Source: DASZTU01 sp035493835
Lineage (GTDB): Bacteria > Pseudomonadota > Alphaproteobacteria > Rhizobiales > Devosiaceae
Direction: 5' to 3'
DNA: 17,936 bases
Assembly: GCA_035493835.1 (NCBI GenBank)
Contig: DATJHO010000131.1
Location: 1 to 17,936, forward strand
The position numbers and the translations under genes were made by a program. The notes beneath the pieces were generated by a model, which searched no databases, had not been told where the DNA came from, and saw only the letters and a program-made list of their open reading frames with translations. This document shows, piece after piece, positions 1-5,913 of this stretch. Numbering within the stretch: position 1 is the first letter of the stretch; every line of letters starts with the position of its first letter.

Positions 1-351
1 AGCTATGCCGGCAAGATGCCGATGTGGCTGGCCCCGACCCAGGTGGTGGTGGCAACGATCGTCTCCGAAGCCGACGACTATGCGCAAAAGCTGGTCGCCC
101 AGCTGCGCGCCGCCGGCATCCGCGCCGAACTCGACATCCGCAACGAAAAGATCAACTACAAGGTGCGCGAGCACTCGGTGCAGAAGGTGCCGCTGATGTT
201 CGTGGTCGGCAAGCGCGAGGCCGAGGAAGGCACCGTCTCCGTCCGCCGCCTCGGCAGCGACGGCCAGCAGGTGATGCCGGGCATGGAGGCGATCGTCGCG
301 CTCATGGCCGAAGCCACGCCGCCGGATCTGAAGCAGAAGGCTGCGGCGTAA
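1..351 (+). CDS. thrS: Threonine--tRNA ligase, C-terminal part (5' truncated by window)
   Basis: This is the last 116 codons of threonyl-tRNA synthetase, which charges tRNA-Thr in the cytoplasm; the catalytic core lies before the window. The frame is open from base 1 and ends at TAA 349-351. What is visible is the class IIa anticodon-binding domain: it opens with a GKMPMWLAPTQVVV strand, continues through the helix ADDYAQKLVAQLRAAGI and the ELDIRNEKINYKVRE segment, and has the typical VPLMFVVGKREAEEGTVSVR strand near the end. These are family-typical for ThrRS rather than ProRS or HisRS. The tail after GMEAIVALMAE is short and charged. The next 214 nt hold an inverted repeat rather than another gene on this strand. 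Confidence 0.92.
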   Translation, partial: SYAGKMPMWLAPTQVVVATIVSEADDYAQKLVAQLRAAGIRAELDIRNEKINYKVREHSVQKVPLMFVVGKREAEEGTVSVRRLGSDGQQVMPGMEAIVALMAEATPPDLKQKAAA

Positions 352-378
352 AAAAGGGCCGCGGGGCCGCCGTTGTTG

Positions 379-545
379 GCCAAGGCCCCCTCACCCAACC
401 CTCTCCCCCAAAGGGAGAGGGGCTCTTGTGGCACGGTCTTATCCCCGCTGCTCGAACGGCGAGTATTCTTGAGAGCATGGGCCTCGCCTCCCCCTCTCCC
501 TGGGGGAGAGGTGGGGCCGGTAGGCCCCGGTGAGGGGGCCTTGGC
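379..545. repeat. Intergenic inverted repeat with two nested hairpins
   Basis: The outer arms are a perfect 17-base inverted repeat: GCCAAGGCCCCCTCACC at 379-395 and its reverse complement at 529-545. Inside each arm is a smaller pyrimidine/purine hairpin, CCTCTCCC...GGGAGAGG at about 400-420 and CCTCTCCC...GGGAGAGG at about 493-511. This CCCTCACC / CTCTCCC / GGGAGAG vocabulary is typical of dispersed intergenic mosaic elements in rhizobial genomes. The element sits between the convergent ends of thrS and the rhomboid gene, so it may also act as a bidirectional transcript end. A related copy lies at 16640-16790. Confidence 0.8.
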
Positions 546-565
546 TACAAACTCCAAACGCGCTT

Positions 566-1324
566 TTACGCCCGCTCAGCCCTCTGCCGCCCTGCCCCGT
601 GCTCGAAGAACGGCACCAGCAGCAGCCCGGTGAAAAATCCGCCCAGATGCGCCTGCCAGGCGATTTCGACATCCTGGCCGATGAACATCGGGGCGAGCGG
701 CACGAGGCAGTTGAGCACGACCCAGATGATCGTGAAATTGCGGGCCGGCGGCGACCGCAGCATTTCGGGAATCGTCGCCATCTTGCGGCCGAGCGCAACC
801 GGCGCGCCCGTCTCCGGATCGCGTCCCACGATCACCGGCTGGAAGATGAAGCGCATTGCGGCGCCCGTTAGGCCCGCAATGCCGCCCGAGGCGCCCACCA
901 GATAGGCCGGCACATTGAACGAGGTGATTCCGAACGCCAGCGCGCCGATGGCCGAACTGATGAAGAAGATCACCAGCGTCCGCACCACGCCGTAGCGCCG
1001 CGCCACGGGCGTGCCGAAGATCACCAGCCAGGCGACGTTGCCGATAACGTGCTCCCAGCCGCCATGGACGAATCCATAGGTGAACGGCGTCCAGAGCAGC
1101 GGCCACAGGCCGCCCGGAAACTGGTCCGGCGCCACCAGGCGAACGGGGACGAAACCCAGCCAGACGATCAACTCCATCCGCTGGCTTTCGTTAAGAAGGA
1201 AGGCTGACAAACCCTGAATCACCAGCATCAGCCCGCCCAGCGCGCTAATCACCGCCGGCAGCATGAAAATCGGTTCGCGACGGCGAGTTGCCGGTTTTTC
1301 CTCACCTTTTTGGTCGTCTTGCAT
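566..1324 (-). CDS. Rhomboid family intramembrane serine protease
   Basis: A 252-residue polytopic membrane protein of the rhomboid (S54) family, which cleaves transmembrane segments of other proteins within the bilayer. The substrate cannot be told from sequence. Visible motifs are HGGWEHVIGN at 87-96 (the H-x4-H-x3-N motif of the second helix), GASGG at 144-148 with the nucleophile Ser146, and AHLGGFFTG with the partner His226. The catalytic Ser-His dyad is therefore intact. A charged cytoplasmic N-terminus (1-19) precedes the first hydrophobic helix (20-45). The loop at 160-195 between the nucleophile helix and the next helix is longer than in minimal rhomboids. The ATG has a good GGAG 5 nt upstream. 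The gene is divergent from the PAS_5 gene, sharing a 167-nt region with a CtrA-like box. Confidence 0.9.
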   Translation of the reverse strand: MQDDQKGEEKPATRRREPIFMLPAVISALGGLMLVIQGLSAFLLNESQRMELIVWLGFVPVRLVAPDQFPGGLWPLLWTPFTYGFVHGGWEHVIGNVAWLVIFGTPVARRYGVVRTLVIFFISSAIGALAFGITSFNVPAYLVGASGGIAGLTGAAMRFIFQPVIVGRDPETGAPVALGRKMATIPEMLRSPPARNFTIIWVVLNCLVPLAPMFIGQDVEIAWQAHLGGFFTGLLLVPFFEHGAGRQRAERA

Positions 1325-1395
1325 TGCGTCTCCGTATTCCGTCGGCTGCGCGCCTGGAGTGGTCGGTTTTCCACATGGCGCGCGCCGCGTTAACC

Positions 1396-1410
1396 TTAAG
1401 GATTGTTTAA
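1396..1410. promoter_or_regulatory. Candidate CtrA binding box (TTAA-N7-TTAA)
   Basis: TTAA at 1396-1399 and TTAA at 1407-1410 are separated by exactly seven bases, matching the alphaproteobacterial CtrA full-site pattern. A further TTAA lies at 1390-1393. The site is 72 nt upstream of the rhomboid start and about 82 nt upstream of the PAS_5 ATG, in their shared divergent promoter region. Two GANTC sites (GAGTC 1438-1442, GATTC 1443-1447) lie just downstream. TTAA is rare in this high-GC window, so a correctly spaced pair is unlikely by chance. Binding itself is inferred. Confidence 0.55.
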
Positions 1411-1491
1411 AGGCGATTTCGTCCGGCCGATTTGGCAGAGTCGATTCTGCAGCGGGCGGACCACATCGGGGTGCTCGGGTACTGCCCTACG

Positions 1492-2166
1492 ATGCGGATG
1501 AAGATGCAGAAGACCAGCACCAAGACGCTCTACGACTACTGGAACAGCCTGAGGGGCGCCCGCAGCGCCCCGGACCGTCGGGATATCGATCCTGCACGGA
1601 TCAAGACAGCGTTGTCCAACACCTTCATCCTCGAGCTCGATGGCAGCGACGAGTTCAACTTCCGGCTCGCCGGATCGCATCTGTGCTCAGCTTACGCCCG
1701 CGAACTCAAGGGGCGCTCGTTTAATAAGCTGTGGCATCAGCGCGACCGCGACGCAATCGACACCTTGATCCGGGCGGTAACGGAGGATCACGCCGTCGCG
1801 CTGGTCAATTTCCAGGGCACCACCCCGATCCACACCAAGACGAGCTTCGAAACCATCCTGCTGCCGATTCGGCACAACGGCCTGACCACCACCCGGTTGC
1901 TCGGCGCCATGACTTCAATCGACACGCCCTACTGGTTCGGCGTCCAGCCGATCATGGAGCAGCGCATTACCGGCCTGAGGCTCATCTGGCCGGACGAGGC
2001 TGCCGCCGGCCAGCTTGCCGCCGATATCGCCACTTCGCTGGCCGAAGACGTGGCCGCACTCGCCCCAACCGGTACTACACCGATGCCGATGGCGGCGGTC
2101 GTTTTTGGCCGTTCGGCCCGCCGCTACGCGCATCTGGCGGTGATCGACGGTGGCCGCCCGGCCTAG
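1492..2166 (+). CDS. PAS domain-containing protein (PAS_5 family)
   Basis: A soluble protein of 224 residues from the chosen ATG. The N-terminal motif (about 10-20, LYDYWNSLRG), the DIDPARIKTALSNTFILE segment, the FRLAGSHLCSAYARELKG strand-helix and the W-x-RDRDAI segment are typical of PAS_5 (DUF1457-like) proteins, common in alphaproteobacteria. PAS domains sense ligands or mediate protein contacts; no output domain (kinase, GGDEF or HTH) is present, so the role is unknown. Possible starts are TTG 1432 and ATG 1492, 1498 and 1504. ATG 1492 is chosen because the earlier TTG adds non-conserved sequence; no start has a strong Shine-Dalgarno. A CtrA-like box and paired GANTC sites upstream suggest cell-cycle control. 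Followed after 144 nt by a PilZ gene on the same strand. Confidence 0.8.
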   Translation: MRMKMQKTSTKTLYDYWNSLRGARSAPDRRDIDPARIKTALSNTFILELDGSDEFNFRLAGSHLCSAYARELKGRSFNKLWHQRDRDAIDTLIRAVTEDHAVALVNFQGTTPIHTKTSFETILLPIRHNGLTTTRLLGAMTSIDTPYWFGVQPIMEQRITGLRLIWPDEAAAGQLAADIATSLAEDVAALAPTGTTPMPMAAVVFGRSARRYAHLAVIDGGRPA

Positions 2167-2310
2167 GGGCGGCTCGACAACTAGCGCTAATGGGGTGCTA
2201 ACCGGAAAGGTTGACCAGACTACACGGTTCTGCCCCGCACGTTACCTAGGGTTAACCAAGCAGCATTAGCCTGATTGCCGGCACATTCATTGTGCCGGCT
2301 GAGTCAGCGC

Positions 2311-2943
2311 ATGTTAAACGACGACCTCATCTCGAACCGCACAGCTCGGCTCAGCCGAAGCCAACCCGACAGCTCGCGATTCCAGCGCGTGAAGGTGTCG
2401 ATCCTTGGCCGTTACATGCTCGAGGATCGGCGCGAGTTTCCGTGCCAGGTGCTGGAAATGTCGCCCGGCGACGCCGTAGTCATCGCACCGGTCTCCGGCC
2501 GGGTCGGCGAAAGGGTGATCGCCTATATCGACCACGTCGGCCGTATCGAGGGAACGGTGCTCGATCCGGTCGAGGGCGGCTTCGTCATGGATGTCGTCGC
2601 TTCCGACCGCAAGCGCGACAGGATGGCGGCCCAGCTCACCTGGCTCGCCAACAAGGATTTCCTGAACCTCCCCGAGGATCGCCGCCACGAGCGCGTGGTG
2701 CCGGACAACCGCCACTCGACCGTCGTCCTCGATGACGGCCGTCGCTACAATTGCAAGATCATCGATATCTCGCTCTCGGGCGCAGCGATCGAGCTCGCGG
2801 TCAGGCCCGCCATGGGTACGCCGGTGACCCTCGGCCGCATGCGTGCCCGCGTGGTGCGGCATTTCCAGAACGGCGTCGCCGTAGAGTTTGCCTCCGCCCA
2901 GGAAATGCTGACCGTGGTGCAGCAGAATCTCCGGCTGAACTAG
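2311..2943 (+). CDS. PilZ domain protein with two PilZ-like domains
   Basis: A 210-residue soluble protein. The C-terminal half (about 122-200) is a good PilZ domain, the cyclic-di-GMP receptor fold: it has DRRHERVVP at 123-131 giving RR-x2-R (R124, R125, R128) and DISLSG at 152-157 giving the D/N-x-S-x2-G motif. The N-terminal half (about 22-115) looks like a degenerate copy: it has SRFQRVKV and CQVLEMSPGDA at the same relative places but lacks the full RR-x2-R, so it probably does not bind the nucleotide (inference). Such tandem PilZ/YcgR-like proteins occur in rhizobia and affect motility or surface polysaccharide. A TTG at 2275 would add 12 non-conserved residues; ATG 2311 is preferred. 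Confidence 0.85.
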   Translation: MLNDDLISNRTARLSRSQPDSSRFQRVKVSILGRYMLEDRREFPCQVLEMSPGDAVVIAPVSGRVGERVIAYIDHVGRIEGTVLDPVEGGFVMDVVASDRKRDRMAAQLTWLANKDFLNLPEDRRHERVVPDNRHSTVVLDDGRRYNCKIIDISLSGAAIELAVRPAMGTPVTLGRMRARVVRHFQNGVAVEFASAQEMLTVVQQNLRLN

Positions 2944-3013
2944 GCTTTCTGCCTGCCTACGCGAAGGCTGGGCCCCATGCTTAACCGCCGCTGAATTCCT
3001 TCAATAAAATCTG

Positions 3014-3039
3014 CCGAAAACTTGCATCTGAGTTTTCGG
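3014..3039. promoter_or_regulatory. Perfect 9-bp inverted repeat upstream of BTLCP gene
   Basis: CCGAAAACT (3014-3022) and AGTTTTCGG (3031-3039) are exact reverse complements around an 8-base loop. The element lies 71 nt after the PilZ stop and 52 nt before the protease start. There is no T-run after it, so a simple intrinsic terminator is not indicated. It could be an operator or an mRNA hairpin. Confidence 0.5.
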
Positions 3040-3042
3040 ACC

Positions 3043-3056
3043 GGGGCAATTGCCCC
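3043..3056. promoter_or_regulatory. Perfect 14-bp palindrome GGGGCAATTGCCCC
   Basis: A perfect dyad without a loop sits 3 bases after the previous inverted repeat. As DNA it could bind a dimeric regulator; as RNA it could not form a good hairpin because no loop bases are left. Its role is unknown. Confidence 0.45.
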
Positions 3057-3064
3057 CCTCTAGC

Positions 3065-3088
3065 GTGGTCTCCGTCAGGGGAGACCAC
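3065..3088 (+). promoter_or_regulatory. Hairpin overlapping the Shine-Dalgarno of the BTLCP gene
   Basis: GTGGTCTCC (3065-3073) pairs perfectly with GGAGACCAC (3080-3088) around a 6-base loop. The ribosome binding site AGGGGAG (3077-3083) is 7 nt before ATG 3091 and lies partly in the loop and partly in the right stem. The folded mRNA would therefore hide the ribosome binding site. This is seen in the sequence; regulation by it is inferred. Confidence 0.6.
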
Positions 3089-3090
3089 CT

Positions 3091-3723
3091 ATGTCACTCA
3101 TCAAAGCCGCCGGGCGGGTAATCTGCCTGGCGCTGTTCGCCGCAATTTTCGTGAGCGCCTTGCCGGCAGCGGCGGCCCAACGGGTGGACTTCACCAATGT
3201 CGCGTTTGCGCCCGTGACGGGCCCCACGAGCATTCCGATCGGCCATGCCGACTTCTGCCGGCGCAACCCCAAGGAATGCCAGATGAACGCGACGCTCGTC
3301 GCCAACATCCACCTCACCCCGCAGAATTGGGCGCAGCTGCTGCAGGTCAACACCTACTTCAACACCAGCATCGTCCCGGAAACCGACCAGCAGCTCTACC
3401 ATGTCGCCGAATACTGGACCTATCCACACGGCTATGGCGACTGCGAGGACATCGCGCTCGCCAAGCGCCGCCGGCTCATCGAGGATGGCTGGCCGGTGAG
3501 CACGCTGCTGATGACCGTTGCCAAGGAAGGTGATGGGGAAGGCCACGCCGTGCTGATGGTCCGCACCGATCGCGGCGACCTGATCCTCGACAACCAGGAC
3601 TCAGCCGTGCGCGACTGGAGGGACAGCCCTTATCATTTCCTGAAGCGGCAGTCGCAGGCAGACGCCGGCGAGTGGGTCAGCATCGATGACGAGCGGCAGA
3701 CGGTCATCATCGCCAAGAACTAA
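3091..3723 (+). CDS. Exported BTLCP transglutaminase-like cysteine protease
   Basis: A 210-residue protein of the bacterial transglutaminase-like cysteine proteinase family (BTLCP, Peptidase_C93, the family of LapG). Residues 1-29 form a signal peptide with a hydrophobic core and an AAAA-Q cleavage region, so the mature enzyme is periplasmic. The catalytic triad is visible: Cys118 in GDCEDIA, His152 in GHAVL and Asp167 in LILDNQ. LapG members clip adhesins after a di-alanine motif when c-di-GMP is low. No LapD partner or adhesin is in this window, so a LapG role is only a possibility. A PilZ gene, a c-di-GMP receptor, lies just upstream. The 5' leader has three inverted repeats, the last overlapping the ribosome binding site. 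Confidence 0.88.
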   Translation: MSLIKAAGRVICLALFAAIFVSALPAAAAQRVDFTNVAFAPVTGPTSIPIGHADFCRRNPKECQMNATLVANIHLTPQNWAQLLQVNTYFNTSIVPETDQQLYHVAEYWTYPHGYGDCEDIALAKRRRLIEDGWPVSTLLMTVAKEGDGEGHAVLMVRTDRGDLILDNQDSAVRDWRDSPYHFLKRQSQADAGEWVSIDDERQTVIIAKN

Positions 3724-3739
3724 GCTGCCTGAGCTGCAG

Positions 3740-4057
3740 TCAGCCCCGCACGGCGAGGTAAGACCCGACGAACAGCAATCCGGTGATAAAGGCCCAGCCG
3801 AAGGCCACCAGCGCGCCAATCAGCATCGAGCTGAGCGATATCGCGCCGCCCGGCTCCTGCCGCCAGCCGAGCTGCAGCATGATGTAGGGCCCGCAGACGA
3901 AGCTCATCGCCAGGTGGCCGAGGGTGTGGAAATAGGTCTTGCCGTCGTAGCGCAGCATCGCCTGTTCCTTGAACACGCCCTGGTAAAGGTGGGTACTGGC
4001 CCCGGCGATGCACAATCCGACGGCCATCACGAATCCGGCTACCATGAACTGAAACAT
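3740..4057 (-). CDS. Small conserved membrane protein, function unknown
   Basis: A 105-residue protein with about three hydrophobic segments (about 3-22, 45-65 and 78-103), a short polar loop containing LYQGVFKEQAMLRYDGKTYFHTLG, and a Gly/Ala-rich last helix. It resembles small hypothetical membrane proteins of Hyphomicrobiales (perhaps DUF6949, not certain). ATG 4057 is chosen because a GGCGGGGG stretch lies upstream; an in-frame TTG at 4066 would add three residues. The gene is convergent with the BTLCP gene (16-nt gap) and divergent from the next gene, with a CtrA-like box between them. No catalytic motif is seen. Confidence 0.7.
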   Translation of the reverse strand: MFQFMVAGFVMAVGLCIAGASTHLYQGVFKEQAMLRYDGKTYFHTLGHLAMSFVCGPYIMLQLGWRQEPGGAISLSSMLIGALVAFGWAFITGLLFVGSYLAVRG

Positions 4058-4102
4058 CGCTGCCAACCCCCGCCATCGCGCCGCAGCAAATTGCGACGCC
4101 TG

Positions 4103-4117
4103 TTAACGAATTGTTAA
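4103..4117. promoter_or_regulatory. Candidate CtrA binding box (TTAA-N7-TTAA)
   Basis: TTAA 4103-4106 and TTAA 4114-4117 are separated by exactly seven bases, in full TTAACGAATTGTTAAG. The site is about 46 nt upstream of the minus-strand start at 4057 and 55 nt upstream of the plus-strand start at 4172. A third half-site, TTAACG, occurs at about 4161. The spacing matches the CtrA consensus; binding is inferred. Confidence 0.6.
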
Positions 4118-4171
4118 GCATAGGGTGCGCCCAATCGGAAGTCATTTCGATCGTTCTGGTTAACGCACAAC

Positions 4172-4849
4172 ATGCCGAACTCTTCCGCGCATTCGCGTCC
4201 GGCCGAACCGCACTCGGTGCCCTTCACGATGGGCGCGATCGTTTTGATCGTGTCGATGGTCGGGCTCTCGGCCACTTACGTGTTGACCTCGCTGTTGCCG
4301 CGCCCGCAATGGCCCGAGCTGCCGCGCATGGACGGGCCACGCATCGAGCGGACTTTGGTGGGCAAGAAACTGAGTATCCCCGCCTCATGGTTGCGCGACA
4401 ACGCCCCGGCGGACGAGGGCTTTGCCAGCAGCGTCGACCTTGAGCTGACGCTGCCGCTCGGCAAGGCTGCTGCCCTTTCCCCGATCGAGGTGACGCTGTT
4501 GCCGCTCAGCCAGGTCAGGCCGAGCGCGAACTTGCTCGATGGGGTGTACCTGCACGCCTTCATGCCGGACCAGCTCAGCGGTCCCTCAGGGCTGATCGGC
4601 AAGCCGCTCGACGGGACGGATGGTTTTCAGGACGAAACCGTCTGGTACGATCCTCTCTCGCCAAATCCTTTCGTGGCCAAGTGCAGTTCGCCTCCGGCAG
4701 GACAGACAGGCCCCGCCCGATGTCTGAGGACGGTGGGACTGACCGGTGGCATCGCGGCGGTCTATGGCTTTTCCGCCGACGTGCTCGACAACTGGCGGCA
4801 ATTTGACCCCGAGCTCAAATCCTGGCTCGGCCGTATCGGGGCGAATTAG
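4172..4849 (+). CDS. Unrecognised single-span membrane protein
   Basis: A 225-residue protein with a short cytoplasmic N-terminus, one transmembrane segment at about 20-42 and a 180-residue domain predicted to be periplasmic. The domain contains a LELTLPLGKAAALSPIEVTLLP stretch suggesting beta strands, the conspicuous motif ETVWYDPLSPNPFVAKC (155-171), and two cysteines (171, 184) that could form a disulfide outside the cytoplasm. It looks like a conserved but uncharacterised rhizobial family rather than a random frame: codon use is typical and the N-terminal anchor is clear. No enzyme motif is recognised. It has its own promoter region with a CtrA-like box, shared with the divergent membrane gene. 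The ATG lacks a strong Shine-Dalgarno. Confidence 0.7.
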   Translation: MPNSSAHSRPAEPHSVPFTMGAIVLIVSMVGLSATYVLTSLLPRPQWPELPRMDGPRIERTLVGKKLSIPASWLRDNAPADEGFASSVDLELTLPLGKAAALSPIEVTLLPLSQVRPSANLLDGVYLHAFMPDQLSGPSGLIGKPLDGTDGFQDETVWYDPLSPNPFVAKCSSPPAGQTGPARCLRTVGLTGGIAAVYGFSADVLDNWRQFDPELKSWLGRIGAN

Positions 4850-4961
4850 TAAGCGCGCTAAATCCTCTGCGCATGTCGCCATTGCTGTATAGCTCGACCG
4901 CCGGACCTTGCTTCCATCGCATCCATGAGCTACCCGGAAATCCCCATCCGCGGAGTGCCTA

Positions 4962-5585
4962 ATGCTGAGCCAGCTGATCGAAACACTCGGCACGATGGCG
5001 GTTGCCGTAATCTCAGCCGGGGGCTACGCCGGAATCATCGTCCTGATGGCGATCGAATCGGCCTGTATCCCCCTGCCCTCCGAGATCATCATGCCGTTCG
5101 CCGGCTATCTGGTCTCGACCGGGGAGCTGTCGCTGATCGGGGTGGCGCTCGCGGGCGCAGTCGGCTGCAGTCTCGGCTCCACCATCGCCTATGCAGTCGG
5201 CTATTGGGGTGGACGGCCGTTTGTCGAGAGGTGGGGCAAGTATGTGCTGCTGCGCGACCATGACATTGACGTCTCGGAGCGGTTCTTCGCCAAATACGGC
5301 ACGGCAACTGTGTTTGTCGGGCGGCTGCTGCCGGTAGTGCGCACGTTCATCGCGCTGCCCGCCGGCTTTGCCCGCATGAATATGTGGAAGTTCCAGATCT
5401 ACAGCTTCGTCGGCTCGTTCATCTGGTGCCTGGCGCTGGCCTATGTCGGCGAACAGCTCGGCGTGCAGTGGAACAGTAATCCGGCCCTCAAGGCGGCCTT
5501 CCACAGCGCTGATATCGTTATTGCGGGGCTGGTGCTGGTCGCCATAGCCTGGTTCGCCTGGAGCCACTTGCGGCGGCGCTCGTAG
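4962..5585 (+). CDS. DedA family membrane protein
   Basis: A 207-residue polytopic membrane protein of the DedA/SNARE-associated (VTT) family, implicated in flipping undecaprenyl phosphate and other lipids and in membrane homeostasis. It shows the re-entrant motif ESACIPLPSEIIMPFAGYL near 32-50 with Glu32 and Glu41, and the signature VGRLLPVVRTFIALPAGFARM (119-139) with Arg121 and Arg127, which are spaced like the essential arginines of E. coli DedA proteins. The last helix ends in an Arg-rich cytoplasmic tail (HLRRRS). Length is normal. A CGGAG stretch about 7 nt upstream supports the ATG. The gene is convergent with the DUF3126 gene, 18 nt apart. The exact lipid substrate is unknown. Confidence 0.9.
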   Translation: MLSQLIETLGTMAVAVISAGGYAGIIVLMAIESACIPLPSEIIMPFAGYLVSTGELSLIGVALAGAVGCSLGSTIAYAVGYWGGRPFVERWGKYVLLRDHDIDVSERFFAKYGTATVFVGRLLPVVRTFIALPAGFARMNMWKFQIYSFVGSFIWCLALAYVGEQLGVQWNSNPALKAAFHSADIVIAGLVLVAIAWFAWSHLRRRS

Positions 5586-5603
5586 CTCCGGGCTGCTCGA
5601 ACC

Positions 5604-5822
5604 CTACTTCACCTCGTCGAGATCGACATCGAGGATGGCCATGGTGAAGTTGTAGGAGCGATCCCCGTCCTCGTCATCGACGAAGATCAGGCCGAGAAAT
5701 TCCTCGTCCAGATACACCTCGACGCTGTCGTTCTGCTTATTGCGCGGACGGACGTCGATGGCGTTGTTACCGAACTTCTGCTGCAGGAATTTCTGGAGCT
5801 TGATGATTTCCGGGTGGTTCAC
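5604..5822 (-). CDS. DUF3126 family protein
   Basis: A 72-residue protein with the full DUF3126 pattern: an N-terminal helix (HPEIIKLQKFLQQKFGN), a basic strand, SVEVYLDEEFLGLIFVDDEDGD, and the end motif SYNFTMAILDVDL. The family is small, cytoplasmic, alphaproteobacterial and of unknown function. GTG at 5820-5822 is used as start because GAGGA lies 7 nt upstream and the family starts at this point; longer readings upstream are not conserved. It lies 91 nt downstream of cysE on the same strand, an order I recall as common in Hyphomicrobiales. The gap contains a 9-bp hairpin. Confidence 0.88.
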   Translation of the reverse strand: MNHPEIIKLQKFLQQKFGNNAIDVRPRNKQNDSVEVYLDEEFLGLIFVDDEDGDRSYNFTMAILDVDLDEVK

Positions 5823-5884
5823 TGGCGTTCCTCGCAAATGGGTACATGTGCGGCCACGGACAGGCCGACAATATGCTTTTCGCC

Positions 5885-5909
5885 GCCCGGCATGGACGTA
5901 ATGCCGGGC
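5885..5909 (-). promoter_or_regulatory. Hairpin in the cysE-DUF3126 gap
   Basis: GCCCGGCAT (5885-5893) and ATGCCGGGC (5901-5909) form a perfect 9-bp stem with a 7-base loop, starting 4 nt after the cysE stop. On the minus strand it is followed by GGCGAAAAGC rather than a T-run. It is therefore more likely an mRNA-stabilising or partial-attenuation element than a strong terminator. Confidence 0.5.
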
Positions 5910-5913
5910 CCCG

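Noticed and set aside
2242..2257. TTAC...TTAACC upstream of the PilZ gene as a third CtrA box
   Set aside because: The spacing is six, not seven, and the left half-site is imperfect.
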